From an uncultured Arcobacter sp. (GTDB lineage Bacteria > Campylobacterota > Campylobacteria > Campylobacterales > Arcobacteraceae), in NCBI GenBank assembly GCA_913062735.1, contig CAJXWI010000001.1, positions 1 through 31,492 of the forward strand: DNA of 31,492 bases, read 5' to 3'. Made by a program: the position numbers and the translations under genes. The notes beneath the pieces are model-generated. The model saw only the letters and a program-made list of their open reading frames with translations, was not told the DNA's origin and did no database searches. Shown in pieces: positions 7,661-17,914 of the stretch (the first letter of the stretch is position 1; the number at the start of each line of letters is the position of its first letter).

Positions 7661-9427
7661 TTATCTATCTCCAATATAATCTAGCAAGGTGTCTTCTATA
7701 GCTTTTAAATATGATTCTCTATCTTTTTTATTCCACATTAGACCATCTTTGACATTATCACTATAATACTTCAAGAATACATTTTTTGTGCCAATAGGAA
7801 TAAATGAACCATCTTTGTCTAGTTTTTTAATTTTATCTCTTTTAGCGGGGAAAATACTATTTTTTAAAGCTGAATTATCATCCTTACCAAGTAATGCTAA
7901 GTTGTCTATTGTATGAATACTTGAGTTATCAGAATAGAGTTTAAATATTTCTTCTTGAATATTGTTAAATGCTTTACTGTCAATCTCTTTATCTTTCATT
8001 AATTTTTCAACTTTTTGTTTTAGTTCACTATCGATATAATCTAATTGGGTAATAAAAAGTTTTCTTCTATCTTTATCTTCTGTGATATTTTCTGACTGTT
8101 GCGCATGAATATGTTCTAATGACCATTTTTCATTCTTACGTTTATACATGTGTTTATCGAATGGATATTTAGAATATCCACTTTGCATTGTTGAGATAAC
8201 ATTAAATAAGAATAGTATTTTAGTTATGATTTGTTCAGATTTTTTATTACCATATTTTAATTCTTCTTCATAATCATGTGTAGCTTTAAGAAATTTACCA
8301 TTAAAATTAATTTTTCTTCTTATTAATTTAACAAGTTCGTCTTTAAATAAATCTTTTTCATTTGTTTTAAATTTATCAATTATATCTTTTATAGAACTAC
8401 CTGTTTGAGTTAAAAATCCAACCAGATGGTAATATGTATTATCCGCATGTAATTCGTTAAATATTCTAAAATAAGTCTTAACTTCAGCCCATAATTTTTT
8501 AGAATCTTCTTCATTTTTTATCAACTCTGTGAAAACATAAAAACTATACTTATCATCATCTTTTGTTAGGTTTTCAATTGATTTATCTTTTGATTTTGCA
8601 ATAAGATCGAAGATATATTCTATCTTGGTTGGTTGAGAGAACTCTTCACCATGGATAAATGAAAAAAACTCTTTATCTTGTAATCTGTATTCAATATCAT
8701 CCCATTGAGACGCTAAGAGAATCTTCTCACTTTCATTTCTTTTATCAATGTTTATTAAAAATAAAGCCTTTATTAGTTCTGCATTTGTAAGAGGTATTTT
8801 TCCTATATTTAACCTAGTGAATACATCTATTTCATTATTTTCACTTATTTCATACCAAATAATTCTGATATTATTAGCATTATCTATTTTTATATCTTTA
8901 TTATCTTCAATGTCTTTTTTTAATAAAACATTTAAAAAATCACCCTTATTTATTTTTTTTGACGTAAACCAATTTTTTATACTCAAATATGCACTACTCA
9001 TATAATAAAAATCTATATTTTTCTTTTCAACAGAGCTAACCTCATTAATCTTTTTTATAAAATTTTGGCTACTTTCATTTTCTTCATTCCTAGTTTGATA
9101 CCTAATTGAATAAAAATCATTAATATAAAAATCATCTTTAATTTTAGATTCCAAATATTTCATTAGAATTAATAATGTAGTTAATCTTTGCTGTCCATCT
9201 ATTACTTCATATTCGTTGACGAGTTTTTTAACTGCGATAGGTTGTAGACAATAAAATTCTTTTGGTTTTAGTTTGCCTCTTTCTTTTTTTAGAGCGAAAT
9301 CATATATATCTTCAAGTAAATCTACTACTTGTCTCTCTCCCCACCTATAGCCTCTTTGATAAGATGGTATAAAAAAATTATATTCTAATATTTCGCTAAT
9401 TGATTTTAATTCTAAACTTTTACCCAT
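7661..9427 (-). CDS. DUF262-DUF1524 protein (GmrSD-like type IV restriction endonuclease)
   Basis: 588 residues with both halves of a GmrSD fusion. DUF262: SYQRGYRWGERQ (22-33) and YEVIDGQQRLTTLLIL (73-88). DUF1524 (His-Me/HNH-like): SLEHIHAQQ (436-444) and DNLALLGKDDNSALKNS (518-534), then FPAKRDKI. GmrSD-type enzymes use NTP to cut phage DNA carrying modified bases; related proteins act downstream of DNA phosphorothioation. It is first in a two-gene unit with the DUF262-only gene. It lies 134 bases downstream of hsdR, so it may have its own promoter. Confidence 0.88.
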   Translation of the reverse strand: MGKSLELKSISEILEYNFFIPSYQRGYRWGERQVVDLLEDIYDFALKKERGKLKPKEFYCLQPIAVKKLVNEYEVIDGQQRLTTLLILMKYLESKIKDDFYINDFYSIRYQTRNEENESSQNFIKKINEVSSVEKKNIDFYYMSSAYLSIKNWFTSKKINKGDFLNVLLKKDIEDNKDIKIDNANNIRIIWYEISENNEIDVFTRLNIGKIPLTNAELIKALFLINIDKRNESEKILLASQWDDIEYRLQDKEFFSFIHGEEFSQPTKIEYIFDLIAKSKDKSIENLTKDDDKYSFYVFTELIKNEEDSKKLWAEVKTYFRIFNELHADNTYYHLVGFLTQTGSSIKDIIDKFKTNEKDLFKDELVKLIRRKINFNGKFLKATHDYEEELKYGNKKSEQIITKILFLFNVISTMQSGYSKYPFDKHMYKRKNEKWSLEHIHAQQSENITEDKDRRKLFITQLDYIDSELKQKVEKLMKDKEIDSKAFNNIQEEIFKLYSDNSSIHTIDNLALLGKDDNSALKNSIFPAKRDKIKKLDKDGSFIPIGTKNVFLKYYSDNVKDGLMWNKKDRESYLKAIEDTLLDYIGDR

Positions 9428-9468
9428 ATTAATAAACCTTTATATTTTTAATTTCTGATATTTTATTT

Positions 9469-9499
9469 GTTATACTTACAATTTACATACTACCCTCAA
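9469..9499 (-). promoter_or_regulatory. Possible promoter for the DUF262 pair
   Basis: In the hsdR-DUF262 gap the minus strand has a TTGAGG (-35 like, 9494-9499) and a TATAAC (-10 like, 9469-9474). The spacing is 19 bases, longer than the ideal 17, so this is a weak call. It would place transcription start about 35 bases before the DUF262-DUF1524 ATG. Confidence 0.25.
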
Positions 9500-9561
9500 G
9501 TCGTATTTTCTATAATTTTTGTTCATAATGTCATTCACATTAAAATTTTTATCTTCAGCTA

Positions 9562-12500
9562 TTAACTTGTCAATTCATCAGCTATCATCTCTGCTTGTTT
9601 TAGAACTGTTTCTGTTGCTAATAACTGCATATCAGGTGGATAACCAAACTGTCTGAGCGTTCTTTTTACAATGACCTTTAGCTTAGACCTTACACTATCT
9701 TTTATTGTCCAATCAATAGAAGCATTTGATTTAACTCTTTCAGTTAGTACAACTGCAAGTTCACGAAGCTTATCTTGACTCATTAGTTCATTTGCACTTT
9801 CATTGTTTGCAACTGCTGTATAAAATGCATATTCATATTCTGTTAATCCCATCTCTTTTGGTTCATTATCCATTTCATGAATATCTTTTGCTAGATTCAT
9901 AAGTTCTTCTATAACTTCAACTGCTGTTATAATTTTATTATGATACTTTTTTATAGAATTTTCCAACATCTCCATTAAAGATTTACTCTGTACTAAATTT
10001 GTTTTTGTTCTAGTTTTTATTTCATCATTAAGTATCTTTTTTAAAACTTCAAGAGCTATGTTTTTATGTTTCATTCCTTGAACTTCAAGTAAAAACTCTT
10101 CTGACAAGACAGAGATATCAGGCTTTCTAATACCACTGGCATCAAATATATCAATAACCTGTTCAGTTACAAGTGCTTTATCTATTACTTGTCTAATAGT
10201 AGTTTCCATCTCTTCATTAGATCTTCCACTACCAGTATTATCGAACTTAACTAGTCTAGCTTTTACTGCTTGAAAAAATGAGATTTCATCTTTTACATCC
10301 ATTGCTTGCTCATGAGGAACTGCAATTGCAAAAGATTGAGATAATGCTGTTACTTCATCTACATATCTTTTTTTACCATCTTCAAGTCCAAGTATATGAT
10401 CTTCTGCTTCAAGTATCAAAGATAGCTTTTTTCTTGTATCTGCTTCAAAATATTCTTCATAGGCTAATCCATGATACATTTGAGATACTACTTCAAGTTT
10501 TTCAAGCATAAGTGCTACAGCTTGTTCTTGTGCAAGTGCTGGGTCACCTTTTCCACCACTATCGCTATAAAAAGAAAGAGCTTTTTTTAAATCACTAGCA
10601 ATTCCTAGATAATCAACAACAAGACCACCTGGTTTATCTTTATAAACTCTGTTTACCCTTGCAATGGCTTGCATAAGGTTATGACCTTTCATTGGTTTAT
10701 CTATGTAAAGAGTGTGCATAGATGGTGCATCAAACCCAGTAAGCCACATATCTCTAACAATTACAAGTTTTAGTTCATCATTAGTATCTTTCATACGGTT
10801 TGCCAAATCTCGTCTTTGTTGTTTTGAAGTGTGGTGTTTTTCCATATCTGGACCATCTGAACTACTAGCAGTCATGATAACTTTGATAACACCTTTATCT
10901 AAATCATCATTATGCCAATCAGGTTTTAAAGAGATTATCTCTTTATATAATTCAACGGCAATTCTCCTACTCATAGATACAATCATACCTTTACCATCAA
11001 ATACTTCTTGTCGTATCTCAAAATGGCTTACAATATCTCTTGCAATCTCTTTTATACGATTCTTACTTCCTATAAGAGCTTCAAGCTGAGTCCATTTAGC
11101 TTTTGCTTTTTGAGTATCAGATATGTCATCTTGTTTTATTTCACTATCCAGTTCTTTAACAAGCTCCTTACCTTCATCACTTAGTTGTATCTTTGCAAGT
11201 CTGCTTTCATAGTAGATTTTAACAGTAGCACCATCTTCAACAGCTTGTGCAATATCGTAAATATCTACATAGTCACCAAACACAGCAGGAGTATTTACAT
11301 CACTACTTTCTATTGGTGTTCCTGTAAATCCTAAGTAAGTAGCATTTGGTAATGCATCTCTTAAATACTTAGCAAAACCATATACGATTCTTTTACCAAT
11401 TACATTTCCATCTTTGTCTTTGTCGTCAACAGTTTTTGGTTTAAATCCATATTGTGTTCTGTGTGCTTCATCTGCTATAACAACTATATTTCTTCTATCT
11501 GATAGTTCAATATAGACATTCCCATTTTCAGGTTGAAATTTTTGAATTGTTGCAAAGATTACTCCACCACTTGCAACTTTTAAAAGCTTTTTTAAATGGT
11601 CTCTATCTTCTGCTTGTATAGGCTCTTGTCTTAATAAGCCAGCAGATGAAGCGAATGTATCAAATAGTTGATCATCTAAGTCATTTCTATCAGTTATAAC
11701 TAATATTGTTGGGTTATCAAGTGAGAGTACAACTTTACCCGTATAAAAGACCATAGAAAGGGATTTACCACTTCCTTGTGTATGCCAAACGACACCGCCT
11801 TTTTTATCCCCATCAACACTACTGGCTTTCAATGTTCTATTAACTGCTTTGTTTACAGCATAGTATTGGTGGTATGCTGCTAATTTTTTAACAGTCTCAA
11901 TAGTAACGATACCATCTTTATCTTCTTTTTTACTCTTTTCATATACGATAAAGTTTCTGATTAAATCTAAAAGAGTAACTGTATTTAACATACCAGTTAT
12001 CATGGTTTCAACTTGAGATATTAAATTTGAAGCTTCATTTTTACCATCACTACTTTTCCAAGACATGAACCTTGTTAGTCCTGCACTTATAGTTCCAGCT
12101 TTTGATTCAAGACCATCACTGATAATGCAAAATGCATTATAAGTGAATAGGCTAGGAATTGTCTTTTTATATGTTTGTATTTGCTTATATGCTGATTTAA
12201 CAGTAGCATTTTCATCTACAGGGTTTTTAAGCTCAATGACTACTAAAGGTAATCCATTTACAAAGAGAATAAGATCAGGTCGTTTATTTATACCATTTTC
12301 AACTATAGTAAATTGATTTGATACTAGAAAGTCATTGTTTGATACATCATCAAAATCTATAAGTTTTACTATCTCACCACGAGTGACACCATCTTTTTGT
12401 ACTTCAACTGTGATACCTTCTGTAAGCATCTTGTGAAAAGACTCATTGTCTGCTAAAAGTTCTCTAGATTTAAGTCTTTGACATTGTTTTACTGCGTATT

Positions 12501-12702
12501 CTATTTGGTCATAGTCTAGTGTAGGATTTATGATAGTAAGTGAGTCTTGAAGCTTTTCTTTTAAGATTACATCTTCAAAAGATTCTCTCATAGGAGACTC
12601 ACTATCAGGGGCTATATTTGGAGCATAGATATATTTAAAGCCTTGTTTATCTAAAAGTTCAATTGCAAAAAGTTCTATTTCATTCTCTGTTATTTTAGTC
12701 AT
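9562..12702 (-). CDS. hsdR: Type I restriction enzyme, R subunit HsdR
   Basis: 1046 residues, full length for HsdR. The N-terminal nuclease has the PD-(D/E)xK pattern with Asp143 and E157-x-K159 (VVIELKNP). The SF2 translocase shows Walker A TQGSGKS (308-314), DEAH box (411-414), motif III TGTP, and motif VI-like [11 protein letters not shown]. It pumps unmethylated DNA and cuts at distant sites in complex with HsdM/HsdS. The gene overlaps the end of the upstream HNH gene by 8 bases and is separated from hsdS by four foreign genes, while staying in the same apparent operon. Confidence 0.97.
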   Translation of the reverse strand: MTKITENEIELFAIELLDKQGFKYIYAPNIAPDSESPMRESFEDVILKEKLQDSLTIINPTLDYDQIEYAVKQCQRLKSRELLADNESFHKMLTEGITVEVQKDGVTRGEIVKLIDFDDVSNNDFLVSNQFTIVENGINKRPDLILFVNGLPLVVIELKNPVDENATVKSAYKQIQTYKKTIPSLFTYNAFCIISDGLESKAGTISAGLTRFMSWKSSDGKNEASNLISQVETMITGMLNTVTLLDLIRNFIVYEKSKKEDKDGIVTIETVKKLAAYHQYYAVNKAVNRTLKASSVDGDKKGGVVWHTQGSGKSLSMVFYTGKVVLSLDNPTILVITDRNDLDDQLFDTFASSAGLLRQEPIQAEDRDHLKKLLKVASGGVIFATIQKFQPENGNVYIELSDRRNIVVIADEAHRTQYGFKPKTVDDKDKDGNVIGKRIVYGFAKYLRDALPNATYLGFTGTPIESSDVNTPAVFGDYVDIYDIAQAVEDGATVKIYYESRLAKIQLSDEGKELVKELDSEIKQDDISDTQKAKAKWTQLEALIGSKNRIKEIARDIVSHFEIRQEVFDGKGMIVSMSRRIAVELYKEIISLKPDWHNDDLDKGVIKVIMTASSSDGPDMEKHHTSKQQRRDLANRMKDTNDELKLVIVRDMWLTGFDAPSMHTLYIDKPMKGHNLMQAIARVNRVYKDKPGGLVVDYLGIASDLKKALSFYSDSGGKGDPALAQEQAVALMLEKLEVVSQMYHGLAYEEYFEADTRKKLSLILEAEDHILGLEDGKKRYVDEVTALSQSFAIAVPHEQAMDVKDEISFFQAVKARLVKFDNTGSGRSNEEMETTIRQVIDKALVTEQVIDIFDASGIRKPDISVLSEEFLLEVQGMKHKNIALEVLKKILNDEIKTRTKTNLVQSKSLMEMLENSIKKYHNKIITAVEVIEELMNLAKDIHEMDNEPKEMGLTEYEYAFYTAVANNESANELMSQDKLRELAVVLTERVKSNASIDWTIKDSVRSKLKVIVKRTLRQFGYPPDMQLLATETVLKQAEMIADELTS

Positions 12703-13627
12703 CTTTCATCCTACTTGGTATTAATCCTAATTCCTTACTAATATCTCGAGTTAATTTACTAAATGGCCGAATATTCAATTCTTCTGATAAATATATTCCA
12801 AATAAATCTTGTTTTATATCTTCCTCTGTTCTATATGTTAAAGCTGCAATTTCTTTTATTCTACTGTCTGGATATATCTTTCTTTTATTTATCATTTCTA
12901 AAACTCTATATTTATGATATTCATATCGATCGTTTAAATTTAAGCTTTCAATATACTTGTCATACCTATTTGAGAATGATTCAATTAAATTAATATAAAA
13001 ATCTTCATTTTTTTCAATTCTAATATTTGCACTCGAAGAGAGAAAAGATTTAAATTTTACTTTTTCATTAAAGTCAAAATCTTTGTTTGTTGGGATAAAT
13101 TCATTAAATTCTATTTTAGAGTCTTTTACTTTACTATTACAAGTATAACAGCTAGGAACAAGATTATATAAACTTAATGAGAGGAAAGGATAAATAGCTT
13201 TTTCATAAACATGATCTAATGTAAAAGCATTTTTCTTTGCATTTTTCTTTTTAAAAGTGTTAATAAAATCAATATTACAATAATAACAAGTATGAACATC
13301 TACATTATTTTGAATAAATTCTGAAATCTGTTTTTGAAAAGCAGATGTTTTTGCATTATATGAAGTCGAAGTTTTATCATAATTAAAAAACTTTTTGATT
13401 GTATTTGTTTTAGAGCAGTATTTAGTACCTATAGTATCTTTTATCTCTTGTAATTTATCCACATTACCACAAATCAACTCTTTTAGAGTATAGTTAGCTA
13501 AACTTTTTTTTATGTATGTATTATAGTAATTCTCAAATGTCCTATTTTTATATTTTTTCATTTTTCTATTTGCAATAGTCTCATAATATTTTTTCTTTAT
13601 ATTTTGATGATACTTAACTTTTATCAT
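12695..13627 (-). CDS. HNH endonuclease, Septu PtuB-like
   Basis: 310 residues. A zinc-HNH motif occupies about 114-165: CYYC (114-117), LDHVYEK (137-143, D138-H139) and [11 protein letters not shown] (155-165) with C160/C163 and the catalytic-type Asn. The N-terminal 100 residues are basic and helical. Its ATG overlaps the TAA of the upstream ABC-type ATPase (TAATG), and its own stop overlaps the hsdR ATG by 8 bases. An ATPase followed by an HNH nuclease is the layout of Septu (PtuA/PtuB), also found in some retron systems, where the ATPase restrains or directs the nuclease. I infer a Septu-like pair; strict family membership needs a profile search. Confidence 0.75.
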   Translation of the reverse strand: MIKVKYHQNIKKKYYETIANRKMKKYKNRTFENYYNTYIKKSLANYTLKELICGNVDKLQEIKDTIGTKYCSKTNTIKKFFNYDKTSTSYNAKTSAFQKQISEFIQNNVDVHTCYYCNIDFINTFKKKNAKKNAFTLDHVYEKAIYPFLSLSLYNLVPSCYTCNSKVKDSKIEFNEFIPTNKDFDFNEKVKFKSFLSSSANIRIEKNEDFYINLIESFSNRYDKYIESLNLNDRYEYHKYRVLEMINKRKIYPDSRIKEIAALTYRTEEDIKQDLFGIYLSEELNIRPFSKLTRDISKELGLIPSRMKDD

Positions 13628-15291
13628 TATGATTCTTCCAATTGCGCAATTTGTTCGTGAAGTCTTTCTATTTCTAATTTTTTAGCTTCATCTTGACCTA
13701 AAAGTATTTTTTCAATTTCTATTAAATGATTTTTAATAATCTGCTTTAAATAATCATCTCCTATAATTGATTGAATATTCCAAAAGTATTTTTGTTGAAC
13801 TTCTATGTAGGTCTTTTTTAGTTTTTCTAAGTCTTTTTCTTTTCCGGGAGATCGTAATTTCTTGTCGATTAAAAATTCATGATATTTTATAATTTCCTGT
13901 ATTTTCTTTTTTGAGAACTCTCCCATCAATCCTTCATTCATAAAAAAATTATGAGATAGTAATGTATGAATATTTGAACCAAAAGTCTCTATATCTGGTT
14001 TTATTTCCTTTCCTTTATCTAGAAATAATATATTCTCTTTAGAAAAATCAGATAAAACAAATGGTGAATGAGTTGAAAAAACTAATTGTATGTTAATCGT
14101 TAGGTTACGCTCTGCCTTAACATTAAATAGGAATATCTTTAAAAAATCTAATAAATTCATAACTATTTTCTTTTGCCACAATGGATGAAAATTATTTTCT
14201 ATTTCATCTAATGCTATTATTACATCTGTTTCTTCCGTTCCTTGTTCTCGTAAACTTTCTAAGCCATGAAGCAAAAGAGTAAATAGGTTTATAAATGCAT
14301 CCTGTCCTGTACTTAGACCATACCACTTTACATCGAATATATCAATTTTAATATTTGTATAAGAATTTATAAGTTTTTTAGCATCGTCTAAATTTAGGAC
14401 AATAACATCATTAGCATTATTTTGAGAAGAAAAAGTTTTTAAGATTTTTAGAAAATTTTCTTCACCTTTAGTTAATTCTTCATTATAGTCTTCATCCGTA
14501 CCAATACTTTCCTTACTATGATAATTAGTTATAGTTTTTTTTACTTTTTTATAAAAACCATCTTCTATTATTCCTGCTGTATTTTTATTATGTGGTATTG
14601 AAATTTCTAGTTTATTAGGTAAATCCATACTAAAGAATATATCTTGAAATTTTGCTATAAAGTTTAATTGCATTAAATTTTTTGAGTTTTTGAATGTAGT
14701 TAAAAACTCTTCAATATATAGTGAATGCTTTTGTCTATACTTAATACCATCTAATGAGTATGATTCTAAAATTCTATTACCATTTAAGAATTGATTTAAC
14801 CAAGACTGATTTCTTATATTAAAATCTTTTTTTGAACTATCATAATGTTTATATAGTTTTGAAGAAAAGTTATCTATTAAATCATCAAAATAACCTGTAA
14901 CAAAACTGTTAGATTGAAATATAAAATATAGGTTCTCCAGTTCACCTTTTATAATAACTTCATCTGTATTATTAACAATGTCAGATATTTTAATATCATG
15001 ATTAGTATAGAGATTTAGGGAACTTCTATTTATAATCAACGTATATGTAATATCTTCCACATCGTTTGATAAGATTTTAGCAATCAGCTCTAGAATAGTA
15101 CTTTTTCCACTTCCATTTTCTCCAGCAATTGTTATAGCATTTATTCCATTTGGTAATATGTTAATAAAGTTTTTTTTATTATAAGAAATAGTTTTATTAT
15201 TCTTTAATTCACATTTAAACTTAGGACTGAAATTAAATTCTTGATCTTCTATATTTTTATATTTCTCTACCCGTAAATAAACTAATTCCAT
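13627..15291 (-). CDS. ABC/SMC-type ATPase, Septu PtuA-like
   Basis: 554 residues. Walker A GENGSGKST (57-65), an ABC-signature-like YGLSTGQD (324-331), Walker B VIIALDEIE (357-365) and H-switch STHSPFVLSD (406-415) identify an SMC/RecF/OLD-like ATPase. The C-terminus (about 455-554) is a long charged helix/coiled coil, with no TOPRIM domain that an OLD nuclease would carry. Start at ATG with AAAGGAATTGG. It is immediately followed by an overlapping HNH gene, giving a PtuA/PtuB-like pair. Embedding between hsdS and hsdR is reminiscent of prrC, also an ABC-type ATPase in that slot. Confidence 0.82.
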   Translation of the reverse strand: MELVYLRVEKYKNIEDQEFNFSPKFKCELKNNKTISYNKKNFINILPNGINAITIAGENGSGKSTILELIAKILSNDVEDITYTLIINRSSLNLYTNHDIKISDIVNNTDEVIIKGELENLYFIFQSNSFVTGYFDDLIDNFSSKLYKHYDSSKKDFNIRNQSWLNQFLNGNRILESYSLDGIKYRQKHSLYIEEFLTTFKNSKNLMQLNFIAKFQDIFFSMDLPNKLEISIPHNKNTAGIIEDGFYKKVKKTITNYHSKESIGTDEDYNEELTKGEENFLKILKTFSSQNNANDVIVLNLDDAKKLINSYTNIKIDIFDVKWYGLSTGQDAFINLFTLLLHGLESLREQGTEETDVIIALDEIENNFHPLWQKKIVMNLLDFLKIFLFNVKAERNLTINIQLVFSTHSPFVLSDFSKENILFLDKGKEIKPDIETFGSNIHTLLSHNFFMNEGLMGEFSKKKIQEIIKYHEFLIDKKLRSPGKEKDLEKLKKTYIEVQQKYFWNIQSIIGDDYLKQIIKNHLIEIEKILLGQDEAKKLEIERLHEQIAQLEES

Positions 15292-15307
15292 CCAATTCCT
15301 TTAACAT

Positions 15308-15616
15308 CTATTTTATTTTTATAAATTTAGTTCCAAGTTTTTCTAAAAATTTTGTTTCTTCTAACTCTTCTTCGCTTAAAACTGTTACATCAATAGGTAA
15401 TGTAAGTATTTCCTTTAAGAATAATATAATGGAATTTTTTTCTTCTAAAAGTTCTTTTGAATATACTCCATAAACTAATAGCAAATCAATATCATTTGGT
15501 TTTCGATTTTCATCAATTGAAGATCCGAATAAATAAACTTTTGTGAAAAAATCAAATAAACCTACATTTTCTAAAATTAAATCAACTATTTTACTCACTT
15601 TAAATCTTATGAACAT
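15308..15616 (-). CDS. MNT-type minimal nucleotidyltransferase
   Basis: 102 residues at most. The Pol-beta-fold signature is complete: FGSS (30-33) and a PNDIDLLLVYG strand (40-50) with Asp42 and Asp44 as metal ligands; a third acid may be D76 in PIDVTVLS. MNTs are antitoxins of HEPN toxins, which they silence by adding AMPs, but no HEPN gene is next to it. The ATG at 15616 overlaps the HNH gene stop by 17 bases; a GTG at 15598 just past that stop is an alternative giving 96 residues. Sits between the HNH and the PtuA-like ATPase. Confidence 0.75.
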   Translation of the reverse strand: MFIRFKVSKIVDLILENVGLFDFFTKVYLFGSSIDENRKPNDIDLLLVYGVYSKELLEEKNSIILFLKEILTLPIDVTVLSEEELEETKFLEKLGTKFIKIK

Positions 15617-16742
15617 ACTTATAAAAAGCGTCCATCGTTAATAATGTGACATCCATTATTTCAGCTTGTTTATATGCTTCTTTTGAAATACAACTAGAAC
15701 CATTCCAGTTATGCAAATTTACAATAACTAAGTCTTTTTGAGGAGACAATGAAATAAGTTCTGATTTACTCAAACAGTATTCATAAATAAATTTAAAAGA
15801 GTTCCCTTTTACGGTTACATTTGCTAAGTTTTGTAGGTTTTCAATTTCAAATTGAATACTATTATTGTTCATAAATGTAAGAGCAAAGTTAAGGCTATCA
15901 AATCTTACTTTTTGTTTTCTGAAACATTTATAGTCAGAATACGTCTGTCTTAATCTATATTCATCGTTTAAGTATAATACAACCGTTTCTTCTTTTTCTT
16001 TATATTCTATAAAAGGTTCCTCTATGCCTAAGCAAAGTTCAATAAATTTTTGATCTCGTTGTAAACACCTAACTAAACATTCAAGCGATCCTGTAGATGG
16101 CATCAACTTGTTAAAAACTGAGTTTATCCCAAAAAGTGAATTAATCTCACGAGGGAATAAAGCAGACCTTATTTTTTCATCATCTTTTCTTGTTTCACTA
16201 AATTCATCAATATGTAAAAGAAATTCATTTACAACTTCTAAGTTTGAATACCCTTCAAGATCACTGTGCTGAATTAAATGCTTATTATTCTCTAATAATA
16301 ATTTTAATTTATTATTGTTAAGAAGTATTTTTTCTTCAGATTTATCCCAAAGTTTTTTATGTTCTTTTAAATAGTAATTTTCATATATAGTTTTATTTTC
16401 TTCTAAAATAGGTTTAACGACTTCCTCTAGTGCTTTAAATGAATTTAGGCGTTTTGCAAATACTTTTGACAATTGTTCTTGTCTTTTACTTTTCCAAGTT
16501 TGTACTTCTTCAGCATCAAAAGCAAAATTTTTATCAAAATTAGTATGACAATTTGGGCATAGAAGTATTAGGTTTTCAAAAGAGTTATCTTCTGTTTCGC
16601 AATGAGGAACAATATGTGCCTTTTCAGCTATATCACCATTTGTTAAAAATAATTCTGTTTCACAACTTGGATTCATACATCGTCCCATTGATTCTGAATA
16701 AAGCTTTCTACTTACATTTACATTAATTGCTTTTCTACTCAT
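15600..16742 (-). CDS. HNH endonuclease with unrecognised C-terminal domain
   Basis: 380 residues. A classical N-terminal zinc HNH: C22 and C27 (RCMNPSCE), AHIVPH (42-47), NSFENLILLCPNCHTNFDK (53-71) with C62, C65, H66. Such HNH modules cut double-stranded DNA. Residues 75-170 are charged and helical; the remainder (to 380) is an unrecognised globular domain that may sense or bind a partner. The start overlaps the hsdS stop (ATGA). The following MNT gene overlaps its end, so HNH and MNT look like one functional pair, with the MNT possibly restraining the nuclease. That pairing is inference. Confidence 0.8.
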   Translation of the reverse strand: MSRKAINVNVSRKLYSESMGRCMNPSCETELFLTNGDIAEKAHIVPHCETEDNSFENLILLCPNCHTNFDKNFAFDAEEVQTWKSKRQEQLSKVFAKRLNSFKALEEVVKPILEENKTIYENYYLKEHKKLWDKSEEKILLNNNKLKLLLENNKHLIQHSDLEGYSNLEVVNEFLLHIDEFSETRKDDEKIRSALFPREINSLFGINSVFNKLMPSTGSLECLVRCLQRDQKFIELCLGIEEPFIEYKEKEETVVLYLNDEYRLRQTYSDYKCFRKQKVRFDSLNFALTFMNNNSIQFEIENLQNLANVTVKGNSFKFIYEYCLSKSELISLSPQKDLVIVNLHNWNGSSCISKEAYKQAEIMDVTLLTMDAFYKYVHKI

Positions 16743-17914
16743 ATCTTAATCCTCACTTCACCACTCATAAGCTTAGGTAAAAGGGTGTCTCTTATATTTT
16801 TGAGAGTTTTTATTTGTTTAGTGTTCTCTTTAATTTTTTCGAAATTGTCTATTATTATTTCATCAAATTTATCTCTTAAATCTTGTGGAGGTTTTAAAAT
16901 TTTAAGACTTTTAAAAACAGCTTTACTTATCTCTAAAAATGTTGAACCGTTTGCATTACTAATTATATACTCCATATTTAATTTTAGCCATAAAAATATA
17001 TAGTACTTTGAAAAGCCTTTGTTATCTAAAATAGCAATGTATCCTTGATTTATAGCCAATGGAATTTCGTTTATTGCTAAATAACCTACTGGTGCTCTCG
17101 ATGAAAGAAGAATAGTTCCTCTTTCTAAAAGTCCTGAACCAATTTTTGACAATCCATTTTCTGTAATTTTTCTTGCAGTATTAAATAAATACATATCACT
17201 ATTGGAAGATAAGTCTTTTGGAGTTGACCAACAGATATCACCATTCCAAAACTCACTATTTTTTGTACTTGGAGTTGTTCCTCCTTTTACAGTTAAAACT
17301 TCATCTAGTATCCCAACTTCCCACTCATCCTTAGCCTCTTCAATAAACCATTGTCTAAAAAGTGTTTGTGCTAACGCTTCAAGGGTTTTGTTTTGACGAT
17401 GGAGAAGGTCGATTTTATCATCAAGAGAGCTTAGAACTTCTGCTATTGCTTTTTGCTCTTTAAGTGCTGGAAGCAATAAGTCAAAACTAGCAAATTGTTT
17501 TGCATTTGCTCCTGGTTGTGCTGAACCACCAATAATACCTTCAACAAAACCATCCCATTTATAAGATTGTAAATTATATGCTACATAATATGGATTAGCT
17601 ATTTCAGAATTTATTCTATATCTTATTAGGTATGAAGCAAAAACTGCATTTTCATTTTTTGTTATTAATTTATTATAACCAGTTGTTGCACCTGTTCTAG
17701 CGATTACAATATCACCAAATGAAAGATTGTATTTGTCTTTTTTACTATCTTCAATTGAACAATAAGGCACAGTATCCCAATTAATTCTATCTGGAACAAT
17801 ATCTGTTATTCTTAAAAATTTTGGTCCACATTCTTCTTGACTTGCACTAGCAGTATATCCATAAGAAATATCTGTACTTATTTCACCTAATGTAGTATTC
17901 GCCCACTCACCCAT
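16739..17914 (-). CDS. hsdS: Type I restriction enzyme, specificity subunit HsdS
   Basis: About 391 residues from the ATG at 17912-17914, which overlaps the hsdM stop by 8 bases and has AAAGG upstream; a further in-frame ATG at 17941 is less likely. Two target-recognition domains are visible, each starting with the W-(x)-TLGE / WEVGILDEVL pattern and each followed by conserved helices (EQKAIAEVLSSLDDKIDLLHRQNKTL; KQIKTLKNIRDTLLPKLMSGEV). HsdS sets the bipartite DNA target of the methylase and nuclease. Full length, no frameshift or inverted-repeat switching site seen. Confidence 0.95.
   Translation of the reverse strand: MGEWANTTLGEISTDISYGYTASASQEECGPKFLRITDIVPDRINWDTVPYCSIEDSKKDKYNLSFGDIVIARTGATTGYNKLITKNENAVFASYLIRYRINSEIANPYYVAYNLQSYKWDGFVEGIIGGSAQPGANAKQFASFDLLLPALKEQKAIAEVLSSLDDKIDLLHRQNKTLEALAQTLFRQWFIEEAKDEWEVGILDEVLTVKGGTTPSTKNSEFWNGDICWSTPKDLSSNSDMYLFNTARKITENGLSKIGSGLLERGTILLSSRAPVGYLAINEIPLAINQGYIAILDNKGFSKYYIFLWLKLNMEYIISNANGSTFLEISKAVFKSLKILKPPQDLRDKFDEIIIDNFEKIKENTKQIKTLKNIRDTLLPKLMSGEVRIKI

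Noticed and set aside
7660..7674. Upstream TTG start for the DUF262 gene
   Set aside because: The ATG at 7659 follows GGAG at good spacing and sits just after the upstream stop; the TTG is inside the previous gene.
7151..11089. Plus-strand ORFs of 70-125 codons inside the DUF262 and hsdR genes
   Set aside because: They are antisense shadows of strong minus-strand genes and show hydrophobic low-complexity translations.
13627..15291. OLD-family nuclease
   Set aside because: ABC-type motifs are present but no TOPRIM domain follows; the nuclease function is in the separate HNH gene.
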